14,343 nucleotides of DNA from an uncultured Butyricicoccus sp. (GCA_900544475.1 UQVU01000039.1:1-14343), one strand, 5' to 3'; numbered from the stretch's first letter, positions 7,011 to 13,707 are shown. A program made the numbers and translations. Notes: generated by a model from the letters alone, not told the origin.

Positions 7011-7078
7011 GCATTTCTGACGCATTTTCTGCGATTTTGACGCTTTTCCGCGCATTTTTCGCCTTTCTACGCATTCCT
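7011..7078. promoter_or_regulatory. Phased T-tracts, probable intrinsically curved DNA
   Basis: GC followed by a T-run recurs at 7011, 7022, 7031, 7042, 7052, 7061 and 7071, giving spacings of 11, 9, 11, 10, 9 and 10 bases. A-tracts repeated at the helical period bend DNA. The stretch lies between the two divergent promoters. Confidence 0.55.
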
Positions 7079-7262
7079 GTATTTCCCATTTTCCCGTTCT
7101 CTCGACGCAATGCACAATCAAAAGTGCGTTTCGTTGGCGATTTTTCACAGTTATTCGCACGCATCTGCACGCATTTTCCACGCCGACGCGATTGATTTCA
7201 ACAAATCTGGGTTTCGATATTTGTATCAATTTCCGAAAATGCCTTATCTTCACTTTTCCCTA

Positions 7263-7291
7263 TTGCAAACTGCAAAACAACGTGATAATCT
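7263..7291 (+). promoter_or_regulatory. Candidate promoter of the symporter gene
   Basis: TTGCAA (7263-7268) lies 17 bases before TAATCT (7286-7291), which has TGA just before it. This would give a leader of roughly 130 bases that contains the 7385-7400 near-palindrome. No better promoter was found nearer the start codon. Confidence 0.4.
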
Positions 7292-7384
7292 ATATTCATC
7301 CAAACAAATTCCCCACGAAAACCAATCAGACGGCACAAGGGAGAACGTGCCGCGGCGCTCTCGGGAATTATTTTTTGAGGGACA

Positions 7385-7400
7385 GCGTTCACGAGAACGC
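7385..7400. promoter_or_regulatory. Candidate LacI-type operator upstream of symporter
   Basis: GCGTTCACGAGAACGC has 6-bp perfect arms and a central CG. Its reverse complement occurs exactly in the iolG promoter at 9206-9221. It lies 29 bases before the symporter start codon and downstream of the only visible promoter, so it could act as a roadblock. Confidence 0.6.
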
Positions 7401-7428
7401 ACACATTACAAAAATGGGGGTTACTCAA

Positions 7429-9090
7429 ATGACATTCTTCTCCTCACTCGCATGGACAGGCATATCGTTTGTACTGTTCACCGCCCTCGTCGCGATTATT
7501 TCCGCATGGAAAACGCGCGACGAACAGCTCGATACCGCCGAGGGTTACTTCCTCGCAGGCCGCGGCCTGCCCGGTGTGGTCATCGCAGGCTCGCTTCTGC
7601 TGACCAACCTTTCTGCGGAACAGCTCGTCGGCCTGAACGGCCAGAGCTGGAAAACCAACATGGGCCCGATCGCATGGGAGGTCGGCTCGATGTTCACTCT
7701 GCTGGTTCTGGCGTACTACTTCCTGCCGAAGTACCTGAAAATGGGCGCCATGACCATCCCGTCTCTGATGGAGGAGCGCTACGGCAGAGGCACCAAGACG
7801 ATGTTCTCGGTCGTAATCGTCGTTATGTACTCCATCCTCAACCTGCCGGTCATCCTCTACTCGGGCGCCGTTGTTTTCGAGCAGATCTTTGACATCTCCG
7901 GCATCATGGGCACCAGCAAATTCGTCGCTGTCGCAATCCTCTGCGTTATCATCGGCATCATCGGCGGCTGCTACGCGATCTTCGGCGGTCTGAAGGCCGT
8001 TGCAGTTTCGGATACCATCAACGGCATCGGCCTGATCATCGGCGGTCTGATGATCCCGTTCCTCGGCTTCGCGGCGCTGTCCGCAGCAACCGGCGGTCAC
8101 GGCATTCTCGACGGCGTAAAGTACATGATCGAGGCTGATCCGGCCAAAATGAACGCCATCAACGCATGGAATGCACCGGAACCGGAAGTTCCGTGGCCGC
8201 TTATCATCACCGGTATGTTCTTCAACAACCTCTATTGGTGGTGCACCAACCAGTCCTTCGTTCAGCGTTCGCTCGCCGCAAAGAGCCTCAAGGAAGGCCA
8301 GAAGGGCGCTATTTTCTGTGGCTTCCTCAAGTGCCTCGGCCCTCTGTACCTCGTTATTCCGGGCATTATCGCGTTCTACCTGCCGTCCATTCAGGACAAG
8401 CTGGCTGCGGCCGGTTCGTCCGCTATCGACTTCGCATATCCGGCGCTGATTGCGGAAATCGTTCCGAAGCCGGTCATGGGCTTCTTCGCCGCCGTCATGT
8501 TCGGTGCGATCCTGTCCTCCTTCAACTCGGTACTGAACTCCGCTTCCACCATGTTCACCCTTGACCTGTACCGTTCGTCCATCAATCCCAAGGCTTCGGA
8601 CACCAAGTGCGTCAAGATCGGCAAGATCTACGGCACCATCGCAGGCTGCATCTCGATCGTCATCGCTCCGTTCATCATGAACGCAGGCGGCATCACCACC
8701 TTCCTGAACTCGATGAGCCAGTTCGTTTCTCTGCCGGTTCTGTGCACCATCCTCGGCATCTTCATGTTCAAGCGCATCCCGAAGTACATGCCCAAGGTCA
8801 TCACCGCGTTCCACGTGGTATGCTACGGCGCATTCCTGCTCATCAAGCCCTGCTACCCCGGCTCTTCCAACCCGATTCACTACCTGTACGCCATGGCTGT
8901 TCTGTTCCCGATCGAGCTGCTCATCATGTGGTATCTGAACAAGTATCGCCCGGCTGAGGAGTACGAAATTCAGGACGTCGGCGCGGTAGACCTGACCCCG
9001 TGGAAGTACCGCCACGTGGTATCCATCATCGGCCTCATCCTCGCGGTTGCCATCTATATCTTCTTCTCTCCCCTCGGCATCGCCGCATAA
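7429..9090 (+). CDS. Sodium/solute symporter (SSS family, YidK-like)
   Basis: This 553-residue membrane protein should import a sugar or polyol with sodium. It has about 13-14 hydrophobic segments, starting at residues 8-25. The SSS pattern is clear: GYFLAGRGLPGVVIAGSLLL, then LTNLSAEQLVGLNGQ, LPKYLKMGAMTIPSLMEERY and, later, WWCTNQSFVQRSLAAKSLKE. From memory these stretches closely resemble E. coli YidK, including the C-terminal DLTPWKY. The ATG at 7429 is chosen because a GGGGGT site lies upstream and the hydrophobic start follows; the ATG at 7414 has no ribosome site. It sits before iolG and iolI, suggesting inositol as substrate. A strong terminator follows, so iolG uses its own promoter. 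Substrate is inferred only from context. Confidence 0.88.
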   Translation: MTFFSSLAWTGISFVLFTALVAIISAWKTRDEQLDTAEGYFLAGRGLPGVVIAGSLLLTNLSAEQLVGLNGQSWKTNMGPIAWEVGSMFTLLVLAYYFLPKYLKMGAMTIPSLMEERYGRGTKTMFSVVIVVMYSILNLPVILYSGAVVFEQIFDISGIMGTSKFVAVAILCVIIGIIGGCYAIFGGLKAVAVSDTINGIGLIIGGLMIPFLGFAALSAATGGHGILDGVKYMIEADPAKMNAINAWNAPEPEVPWPLIITGMFFNNLYWWCTNQSFVQRSLAAKSLKEGQKGAIFCGFLKCLGPLYLVIPGIIAFYLPSIQDKLAAAGSSAIDFAYPALIAEIVPKPVMGFFAAVMFGAILSSFNSVLNSASTMFTLDLYRSSINPKASDTKCVKIGKIYGTIAGCISIVIAPFIMNAGGITTFLNSMSQFVSLPVLCTILGIFMFKRIPKYMPKVITAFHVVCYGAFLLIKPCYPGSSNPIHYLYAMAVLFPIELLIMWYLNKYRPAEEYEIQDVGAVDLTPWKYRHVVSIIGLILAVAIYIFFSPLGIAA

Positions 9091-9116
9091 CACACCTTTT
9101 CTTTCCCCTGCGGAAC

Positions 9117-9180
9117 GGCGGCGTGAAGCACCGGCTTTTGCGAAAAAGTGCTGTCACGCCGTCCCGACCGCAAAATTTTT
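9117..9180 (+). terminator. Terminator of the symporter gene
   Basis: GGCGGCGTGA (9117-9126) pairs with TCACGCCGTC (9154-9163), including one GU pair. The stem is extended inward by AGCAC/GTGCT with one bulged base. A CAAAATTTTT run follows about ten bases later. It lies 27 bases after the symporter stop codon. Confidence 0.75.
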
Positions 9181-9203
9181 CTGATTTTTTTCGAAATTTC
9201 CTC

Positions 9204-9232
9204 TTGCGTTCTCGTGAACGCAGAGGTATAAT
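9204..9232 (+). promoter_or_regulatory. Strong promoter of iolG-iolI with embedded operator
   Basis: TTGCGT (9204-9209) and a perfect TATAAT (9227-9232) are exactly 17 bases apart. The near-palindrome GCGTTCTCGTGAACGC (9206-9221) overlaps the -35 box and fills most of the spacer, a textbook repressor position. Its arms extend by one T/A pair and, with one base offset, by CCTC/GAGG. Confidence 0.82.
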
Positions 9233-9237
9233 CATCT

Positions 9238-9304
9238 CGTCAAATGAAAAGCGAAGTGCACGCAAGACTGCACGAGCGAAAAACCGACAGGCGTGCATTT
9301 GACG
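9238..9304 (+). promoter_or_regulatory. Structured 5' leader of the iolG mRNA
   Basis: CGTCAAATG (9238-9246) and CATTTGACG (9296-9304) form a perfect 9-bp inverted repeat starting at about the predicted +1. Inside it, CACGC (9259-9263) can pair with GCGTG (9291-9295), which directly abuts the outer stem. The leader also carries TGCACGCA (9257-9264). It does not match a riboswitch class that I recognise. Confidence 0.45.
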
Positions 9305-9374
9305 CAGACAGCTACAGCAAATCACAAAATTCCATTCATTATTTCATATTTACTTATCCAAGGAGGAACTCATC

Positions 9375-10391
9375 ATGGAAAACCTGAACATTGCACTGAT
9401 CGGCTGCGGCATGATCGGCCGTGAACACATTGAGCGTATCCAGAACCGCATCCGCAACGCAAAGGTCGTTGCAGTCTGCGACGTATTCGAGGAGGGCGCA
9501 AAGAAGGGCGCTGAGATCGCAGGCGCCGGCACCAAGGTCTACACCGACTTCAACGACGCTATCAACGACCCGGACGTAAACGCTGTCGTTGTCACCACTC
9601 CGGGCCAGTTCCACAAGGGTCCGGTTCTGGCAGCCATCAAGGCTGGCAAGCCGGTATTCTCCGAGAAGCCGCTCGCAAACACCGCCGCTGACGGCAAGGA
9701 AATCGTCGAGGCCGAGATGGCAGGCGGCAAGCACCTCGTACAGGTCGGCTTCATGCGCCGCTACGACCGCGGCTACCGTCAGGTCAAGGAGCTGCTTGAC
9801 TCCGGCAAGTTCGGCGCACCGATGGTCATCAAGTGCACCCACCGTGCAGACGGCGTTGCTGACGACTACACCACCGCAATGGCTGTTACCGACACCGCAA
9901 TCCACGAGATCGACGTTCTGCCGTGGCTCGTAAACGATGAGTGGGACGAGGTTCAGTGCATCATGCCCAAGACCAACTCCAAGGTCAAGAACGCCCTCAA
10001 GGACCCGCAGATTATGATCATGAAGACCAAGGGCGGCATCATTAACATGCTCGAGGTCAACGTAAACTGCGGCTTCGGCTACGACATCAACTGTGAGGTC
10101 GTCTGCGAGAACGGCGTTGTAAACCTGCCGTGCCCGTCCTTCCCGACCGTTCGCTATGCAAACGAGGTCGCTACCAAGATCGAGAACAACTGGATCCTGC
10201 GCTTCATCGACTCCTACGACGTCGAGATCCAGGACTGGGTCGACCACGCGCTCAAGGGCGAGACCGGCGGCTCCTCCGCATGGGACGGCTACGTTGCTTC
10301 CATCACCGCAGACGCTCTCGTAAAGAGCCAGACCTCCGGCGTTCCGGAGAAGGTCGTTACCGGCGGCACCCCGGATTTCTACAAGAAGTAA
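9375..10391 (+). CDS. iolG: Inositol 2-dehydrogenase (Gfo/Idh/MocA family)
   Basis: This 338-residue NAD-dependent enzyme oxidises myo-inositol to 2-keto-myo-inositol (inosose), the first step of inositol breakdown; related substrates such as D-chiro-inositol are possible. The Rossmann motif is GCGMIG (10-15), with Asp36 at the end of the second strand favouring NAD over NADP. The catalytic Lys-Asp-His set is present as SEKP (Lys98), Asp173 and His177 in DTAIHEIDVLPWLV. Recalled B. subtilis IolG matches closely along its length (LVQVGFMRRYD, VEIQDW, AWDGYVA, C-terminal PDFYKK). The ATG follows AAGGAGGAA. It has its own regulated promoter and is followed after 96 bases by iolI. Its codon choice resembles that of tsf, suggesting high expression when induced. 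Confidence 0.93.
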   Translation: MENLNIALIGCGMIGREHIERIQNRIRNAKVVAVCDVFEEGAKKGAEIAGAGTKVYTDFNDAINDPDVNAVVVTTPGQFHKGPVLAAIKAGKPVFSEKPLANTAADGKEIVEAEMAGGKHLVQVGFMRRYDRGYRQVKELLDSGKFGAPMVIKCTHRADGVADDYTTAMAVTDTAIHEIDVLPWLVNDEWDEVQCIMPKTNSKVKNALKDPQIMIMKTKGGIINMLEVNVNCGFGYDINCEVVCENGVVNLPCPSFPTVRYANEVATKIENNWILRFIDSYDVEIQDWVDHALKGETGGSSAWDGYVASITADALVKSQTSGVPEKVVTGGTPDFYKK

Positions 10392-10394
10392 GAC

Positions 10395-10450
10395 CATATC
10401 ACCTGCGGAGCGGACAGCGATACCACTCCTGCCCGCTCTGCATATCACCT
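10395..10450 (+). repeat. Intercistronic hairpin flanked by direct repeats
   Basis: A 13-bp imperfect stem (10405-10417 with 10429-10441; one GU pair, one A-C mismatch) lies between iolG and iolI. Copies of CATATCACCT flank it at 10395-10404 and 10441-10450. No T run follows, so it is more likely an mRNA stability or partial-termination element than a full terminator. Confidence 0.55.
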
Positions 10451-10487
10451 TGATGAAAGATAAGAAAGAATAAAGGAGTTTCCCATC

Positions 10488-11360
10488 ATGAAAATCGGTT
10501 TTAACGAAGGCTGCAACCGTTTCTGCGAAAATCACTCCGTACTCGAGGATCTCGACCTGTGCGAGAAGTACGGCGTTGACTACATCGACATCCAGTCCGA
10601 GTGCCTCGACCGCGAAATCGCGGCAGGCAAGTACACCATCGACGATCTCGCTGCGTGGTTCGCTGACCCGAAGCACCATCTGAAGATGCTGTCCTACAAC
10701 GCCCTGATCTTCTTCAACATGAAGCAGACCCAGGAGGAAAAGGACGCCGTCATGGCAAAGCTCGACCAGATTATCGAGGACTGCAACAAGCTCGGCTGCA
10801 AGATGATCGTTGTCGTTCCGTCTATGGACCTTACCGTTCCGGCTACCCTCGATGAAATCAAGGCGGATGCTGTTGCCGTTCTCAAGGAGATGGTAAAGAA
10901 GACCGAGCCGCACGGCATCAAGCTGTCCATCGAGTTCTGCGGCTGCCCGACCATGTCCATCAACCGCTTCGAGGACGCTTACGCTATCGTTTCCGAGGTA
11001 AATCATCCGCTCGTCGGCATCACTCTCGACCAGTACCACTTCCACGCAATGGCTTCCTCTTTCGAGGCGCTCGAAAAGGCGGACGGCAAGAAGATTTTCG
11101 TATGGCACCTGAACGGCATGGAGAATATGCCCTGCGGCGCAGCTTACAACAACGACGAGAAGCGTCTGTGGCCGGGCGAGCCGGGCGACTGCCTCGACCA
11201 CAAGCGTTACGCCGACACCCTCAAGAAGATCGGCTTCGAGGGCGACGTCTGCACCATGGAGGTGTTCCGTCCGGACTACTACAAGCTGTCCAACGAGGAG
11301 AACATCAAGAAGGCCGCTGAGGTCACCCGCGCTCACGTTGCAAAATACTGGGGCGAATAA
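10488..11360 (+). CDS. iolI: Inosose isomerase, sugar phosphate isomerase/epimerase family
   Basis: This 290-residue TIM-barrel protein of the AP-endonuclease-2-like family should interconvert 2-keto-myo-inositol and 1-keto-D-chiro-inositol. It matches recalled B. subtilis IolI along its length: MKIGFNEG start, LDLCEKYGVDYIDIQ, YNALIFFN, TLDQYHFHAMASS, ADGKKIFVWHLN, RLWPGEPG and MEVFRPDYYKLS. The four metal ligands of the family are in place as Glu149, Asp181, His207 and Glu258. An AAAGGAG site precedes the ATG. It follows iolG in the same direction and is closed by a terminator, so these two genes form a transcription unit. An IolE-like dehydratase is the main alternative, but the IolI motifs fit better. 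Confidence 0.87.
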   Translation: MKIGFNEGCNRFCENHSVLEDLDLCEKYGVDYIDIQSECLDREIAAGKYTIDDLAAWFADPKHHLKMLSYNALIFFNMKQTQEEKDAVMAKLDQIIEDCNKLGCKMIVVVPSMDLTVPATLDEIKADAVAVLKEMVKKTEPHGIKLSIEFCGCPTMSINRFEDAYAIVSEVNHPLVGITLDQYHFHAMASSFEALEKADGKKIFVWHLNGMENMPCGAAYNNDEKRLWPGEPGDCLDHKRYADTLKKIGFEGDVCTMEVFRPDYYKLSNEENIKKAAEVTRAHVAKYWGE

Positions 11361-11397
11361 AACAAAGATATTCCTTTCTGATACCCATGTGATAGAG

Positions 11398-11431
11398 AAA
11401 GACCGCTTCTGTAAGTTGAAGCGGTCTTTTT
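11398..11431. terminator. Bidirectional terminator between iolI and the flavoenzyme gene
   Basis: AAAGACCGCTTC (11398-11409) pairs perfectly with GAAGCGGTCTTT (11418-11429) across an eight-base loop and ends in TTTTT. The left side is A-rich, so it can also stop minus-strand transcripts of the convergent gene ending at 11434. Confidence 0.88.
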
Positions 11432-11433
11432 CG

Positions 11434-12459
11434 TTACTTTCTCACCTTGTAGCCGCGCTGATAGGGAGCGGGCCAGTCGTAGTCCACATCGAGTGCGCGT
11501 GCGGCGTTCATCACCCAGTACGGCTCGCGCAGCAGCGCCCGGCCGAGCGCCACCAGATCGGCGCGGTCGTTCGAAAGGATTTCCTCCGCGTGGTGCGGCT
11601 CGGTGATGAGGCCGACCGTGATGGTCGGCAGGCCGGTCTGTCGTTTGAGCTCTTCCGCGATTTTCACCTGATAGCCGGGATAGAGCGCCGGAGGCGGCGT
11701 CGGTACCACACCGCCCGTGCTCACGTCGAGCACATCGACATACGGCTTTACGAGGTTCACGATTTTCGCCATTTCCTCGGCGTGCATTCCGTCCGGCTTG
11801 TAGTCCTCGGCGGAAACGCGCAGCAGCACCGGCTTCTCCGCCGGCCAGACCTCGTGGACCGCTTTCAGCACCTCAAGCAGCAGGCGGCAGCGGTTTTCGG
11901 TCGAGCCGCCGTAGGCGTCCGTTCTGCGGTTTGTCAGCGGCGACAGAAACTCGCTCAGCAGGTAGCCGTGCGCGGCGTGGATTTCCACCGCGTCAAAACC
12001 GGCCTCGTCCGCACGCTTTGCTGCCGCCCGAAAGGCATTCACGACCTCGCGCATATCGTTTTCGTCCATTTCGCGCGGCGTCCGCGACTTTTCGTCGAAC
12101 GGAATGGCGCTCGGCGCAAGGATAACCGGCTCGTCCGCCTCGCACTTGCGGCCCGCGTGATTGAGCTGAACCGCGACCTTCGCGCCAAGGCGCTGACACT
12201 CCGAAACGATTCCCGCGAGAGCGTCGCGCTGCTTATCGTTCCACAGACCCAGACAGTGGTCGGAGATACGGCCGTTCGGCTGCACGCCGGTCGCCTCAAC
12301 GATGATAAGGCCGACGCCGCCCACGGCGCGGGAGGTGTAGTGCGTGAAGTGAAACGCATTCGGCATGCCGTTCTCCGCGCTGTACATGCACATCGGCGGC
12401 ATGACAGTGCGGTTCCGCAGCGACATATTCTTTACCTGAAAAGAGGAAAACAGCTTCAT
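11434..12459 (-). CDS. namA: Old Yellow Enzyme, YqjM/NamA-type NADPH dehydrogenase
   Basis: This 341-residue FMN-dependent enzyme reduces activated carbon-carbon double bonds using NAD(P)H and is thought to help against reactive electrophiles. It is a TIM barrel close in length to B. subtilis YqjM (338). YqjM-subclass residues are present: Cys24 and Tyr26 in PPMCMYS, His161 and His164 with Tyr166 in HAAHGY, and the C-terminal arginine finger Arg335 in QRGY. RVSAEDY and VALGRALLREPYW match the flavin-phosphate region. There is no extra iron-sulphur or NAD domain, so it is not a 2,4-dienoyl-CoA reductase or bile-acid enzyme of the long type. The ATG follows AAAGGAC. It is a single-gene unit with its own promoter. 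The physiological substrate is not known. Confidence 0.87.
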   Translation of the reverse strand: MKLFSSFQVKNMSLRNRTVMPPMCMYSAENGMPNAFHFTHYTSRAVGGVGLIIVEATGVQPNGRISDHCLGLWNDKQRDALAGIVSECQRLGAKVAVQLNHAGRKCEADEPVILAPSAIPFDEKSRTPREMDENDMREVVNAFRAAAKRADEAGFDAVEIHAAHGYLLSEFLSPLTNRRTDAYGGSTENRCRLLLEVLKAVHEVWPAEKPVLLRVSAEDYKPDGMHAEEMAKIVNLVKPYVDVLDVSTGGVVPTPPPALYPGYQVKIAEELKRQTGLPTITVGLITEPHHAEEILSNDRADLVALGRALLREPYWVMNAARALDVDYDWPAPYQRGYKVRK

Positions 12460-12500
12460 TTAGATTGTCCTTTCCGCGCCGGGCGCGTCCTGTTTTTCCT

Positions 12501-12530
12501 ATTGTAACGCAGAAAAGGGCGTAAAGTCAA
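12501..12530 (-). promoter_or_regulatory. Promoter of the flavoenzyme gene
   Basis: On the minus strand TTGACT (12525-12530) and TACAAT (12501-12506) are separated by 18 bases. The start codon at 12459 lies about 40 bases downstream. Confidence 0.65.
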
Positions 12531-12555
12531 CGTGTCTTTCGAAAATCAAGCATTC

Positions 12556-12602
12556 TCCCGCCACTGCGTGTCGGCGGCGGGGTGAGGTCACCCCGTCCTA
12601 CG
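12556..12602 (-). repeat. CGTAGG-type palindromic repeat, degenerate copy
   Basis: CGGGGTGA-GG-TCACCCCG (12578-12595) is an 8-bp inverted repeat, with a competing CCCGCC/GGCGGG pairing (12557-12562 with 12576-12581). On the minus strand its edge, CGTAGGACGGGGTGACC (12586-12602), matches 13 of 17 bases of the edge of the larger hairpin at 13663-13707. Confidence 0.5.
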
Positions 12603-12642
12603 GTTACCCGATGATTTCAAAAAAACGCTTTGCAGATAAAAC

Positions 12643-12673
12643 AAGGGCCCGGAGATAACTCTCCGAGCCCCTT
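12643..12673 (-). terminator. Terminator of tsf
   Basis: An imperfect GC-rich stem (AAGGGCCCGGAG at 12643-12654 against CTCCGAGCCCCTT at 12661-12673, one bulge and one mismatch) lies 19 bases past the tsf stop codon. On the minus strand it is followed by GTTTTATC. Confidence 0.65.
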
Positions 12674-12691
12674 AAAGCATCTATATTAAGA

Positions 12692-13624
12692 TTACTTAGC
12701 CATGGAAGCAACTTCTGCTGCGAAGTCGTCCTGCTTCTTCTCGATGCCCTCGCCCTTTTCGAAACGAACGCACTTGACCAGCTTGATCTCGCCGCCCAGT
12801 TCCTTAGCAACAGCCTTGATGTGGTTCTCAACGGAAACCTTGTTTTCCTTAACGAAAGCCTGCTGCAGGAGGCAGTTCTCCTCGTAGTACTTGCCGATAC
12901 GGCCGTCAACCATCTTGTGGATGATCTGCTCCGGCTTCGGCTTAGCAGCGGTCTTGTTCTCCTCGAGTGCCTGGATGAGGAGGATCTCCTTCTCCTTTGC
13001 GAGGGTAGCCTCGTCAACGTCGGACTTGTCGAGGAAGGACGGATTCATAGCAGCAGCCTGCATGCCGATGTCCTTGCCCAGCTCCTTAACGGTTTCGTTG
13101 TCCTTCAGGTTGTCAGAAACCTCCAGAGCAACCAGAACGCCGATTACGCCGCCCATGTGGTTGTAGGCAACGTTAACGGTGGAGTCGTCGAAACGCTCGA
13201 AGCGGCGGATCTGCAGGTTCTCGCCGATGGTCAGAACCTTCTCCTGCAGAGCGTCCTGAACGGTGCCTTCGCCCATCTTGCAAGCCTTGAGAGCCTCAAC
13301 GTCAGCCGGAGCGTCCTTGATAACAACGTTAGCCAGATCGGAAACGAACTGCTGGAAGTCAGCGTTCTTTGCAACGAAGTCGGTCTCGGAGTTAACCTCG
13401 ATGATAGCGCCTACGCCGCACTTGTCGCATACGGTAGCCTTGACCAGACCCTCAGCAGCGATGCGGTCAGCCTTCTTAGCAGCCTTAGCCAGGCCCTTCT
13501 CGCGGAGCAGTTCGATTGCCTTGTCGAAGTCGCCGTCAGCCTCGGTCAGCGCCTTCTTGCAGTCCATCATGCCTACGCTGGTCATTTCGCGGAGCTTCTT
13601 TACGTCAGCAGCGGTAAAAGCCAT
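12692..13624 (-). CDS. tsf: Translation elongation factor Ts
   Basis: This 310-residue cytoplasmic protein is the guanine nucleotide exchange factor that recycles EF-Tu from the GDP to the GTP form. The N-terminal UBA-like part (FTAADVKKLREMTSVGMMDC, 3-22) and following KKALTEADGDFDKAIELLRE are canonical. The TDFVAKN motif (81-87) contacts EF-Tu. The C-terminal HKMVDGRIGKYYEE stretch is also typical. The ATG at 13624 follows GGAGG and gives the standard MAFTAADV start; the open frame continues upstream but lacks a family match. It is cotranscribed after rpsB, the universal bacterial order, with a hairpin between the two genes. Codons are strongly biased, as expected for an abundant protein. 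Confidence 0.97.
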   Translation of the reverse strand: MAFTAADVKKLREMTSVGMMDCKKALTEADGDFDKAIELLREKGLAKAAKKADRIAAEGLVKATVCDKCGVGAIIEVNSETDFVAKNADFQQFVSDLANVVIKDAPADVEALKACKMGEGTVQDALQEKVLTIGENLQIRRFERFDDSTVNVAYNHMGGVIGVLVALEVSDNLKDNETVKELGKDIGMQAAAMNPSFLDKSDVDEATLAKEKEILLIQALEENKTAAKPKPEQIIHKMVDGRIGKYYEENCLLQQAFVKENKVSVENHIKAVAKELGGEIKLVKCVRFEKGEGIEKKQDDFAAEVASMAK

Positions 13625-13656
13625 TTTAAATTCCTCCAATTTTGTATTTGTACGAT

Positions 13657-13707
13657 AAAAAACGTAGGGCACAACGACCACGGCGCGCCGGGTCGTCGCG
13701 CCCTACG
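13657..13707 (-). terminator. Large hairpin with T run between rpsB and tsf
   Basis: Arms 13663-13679 and 13691-13707 form a 17-bp stem with two mismatches. The loop holds CGGCGCGCCG, itself a palindrome. On the minus strand TTTTTT (13657-13662) follows the last arm directly, giving a terminator shape in the middle of the operon. Partial termination would lower tsf relative to rpsB. No clear tsf promoter is visible after it. Confidence 0.7.

Larger units (their letters stand above)
6856..7428. other. Long divergent control region between regulator and symporter
   Basis: These 573 bases hold no convincing gene. The symporter frame stays open back to about 7192, but its translation there is not protein-like and lacks a ribosome site. 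Visible elements are promoters for both neighbours, four exact TGCACGCA/TGCGTGCA copies (6904, 6937, 7006, 7166), phased T-tracts (7011-7078), a 6-bp hairpin CGGCAC/GTGCCG (7331-7352) and the 16-bp near-palindrome at 7385-7400. Confidence 0.7.

Noticed and set aside
7331..7376. Attenuator in the symporter leader
   Set aside because: The CGGCAC/GTGCCG hairpin is separated from the T run by about 17 bases, so it does not form a normal terminator.
7192..7428. N-terminal extension of the symporter
   Set aside because: The extra residues are not conserved-looking, no ribosome site precedes them, and the proposed promoter lies inside the stretch.
6856..7428. CcpA (cre) site in the inositol control region
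   Set aside because: I found no sequence fitting the usual TGNAANCGNNNNCA pattern well enough.
7444..9093. Long minus-strand open frame opposite the symporter gene
   Set aside because: The protein is a composition artefact of a GC-rich, codon-biased gene; the plus strand has clear membrane segments and family motifs.
9354..11336. 660-residue minus-strand open frame spanning iolG and iolI
   Set aside because: It crosses two recognised genes and their spacer, and has no family motifs.
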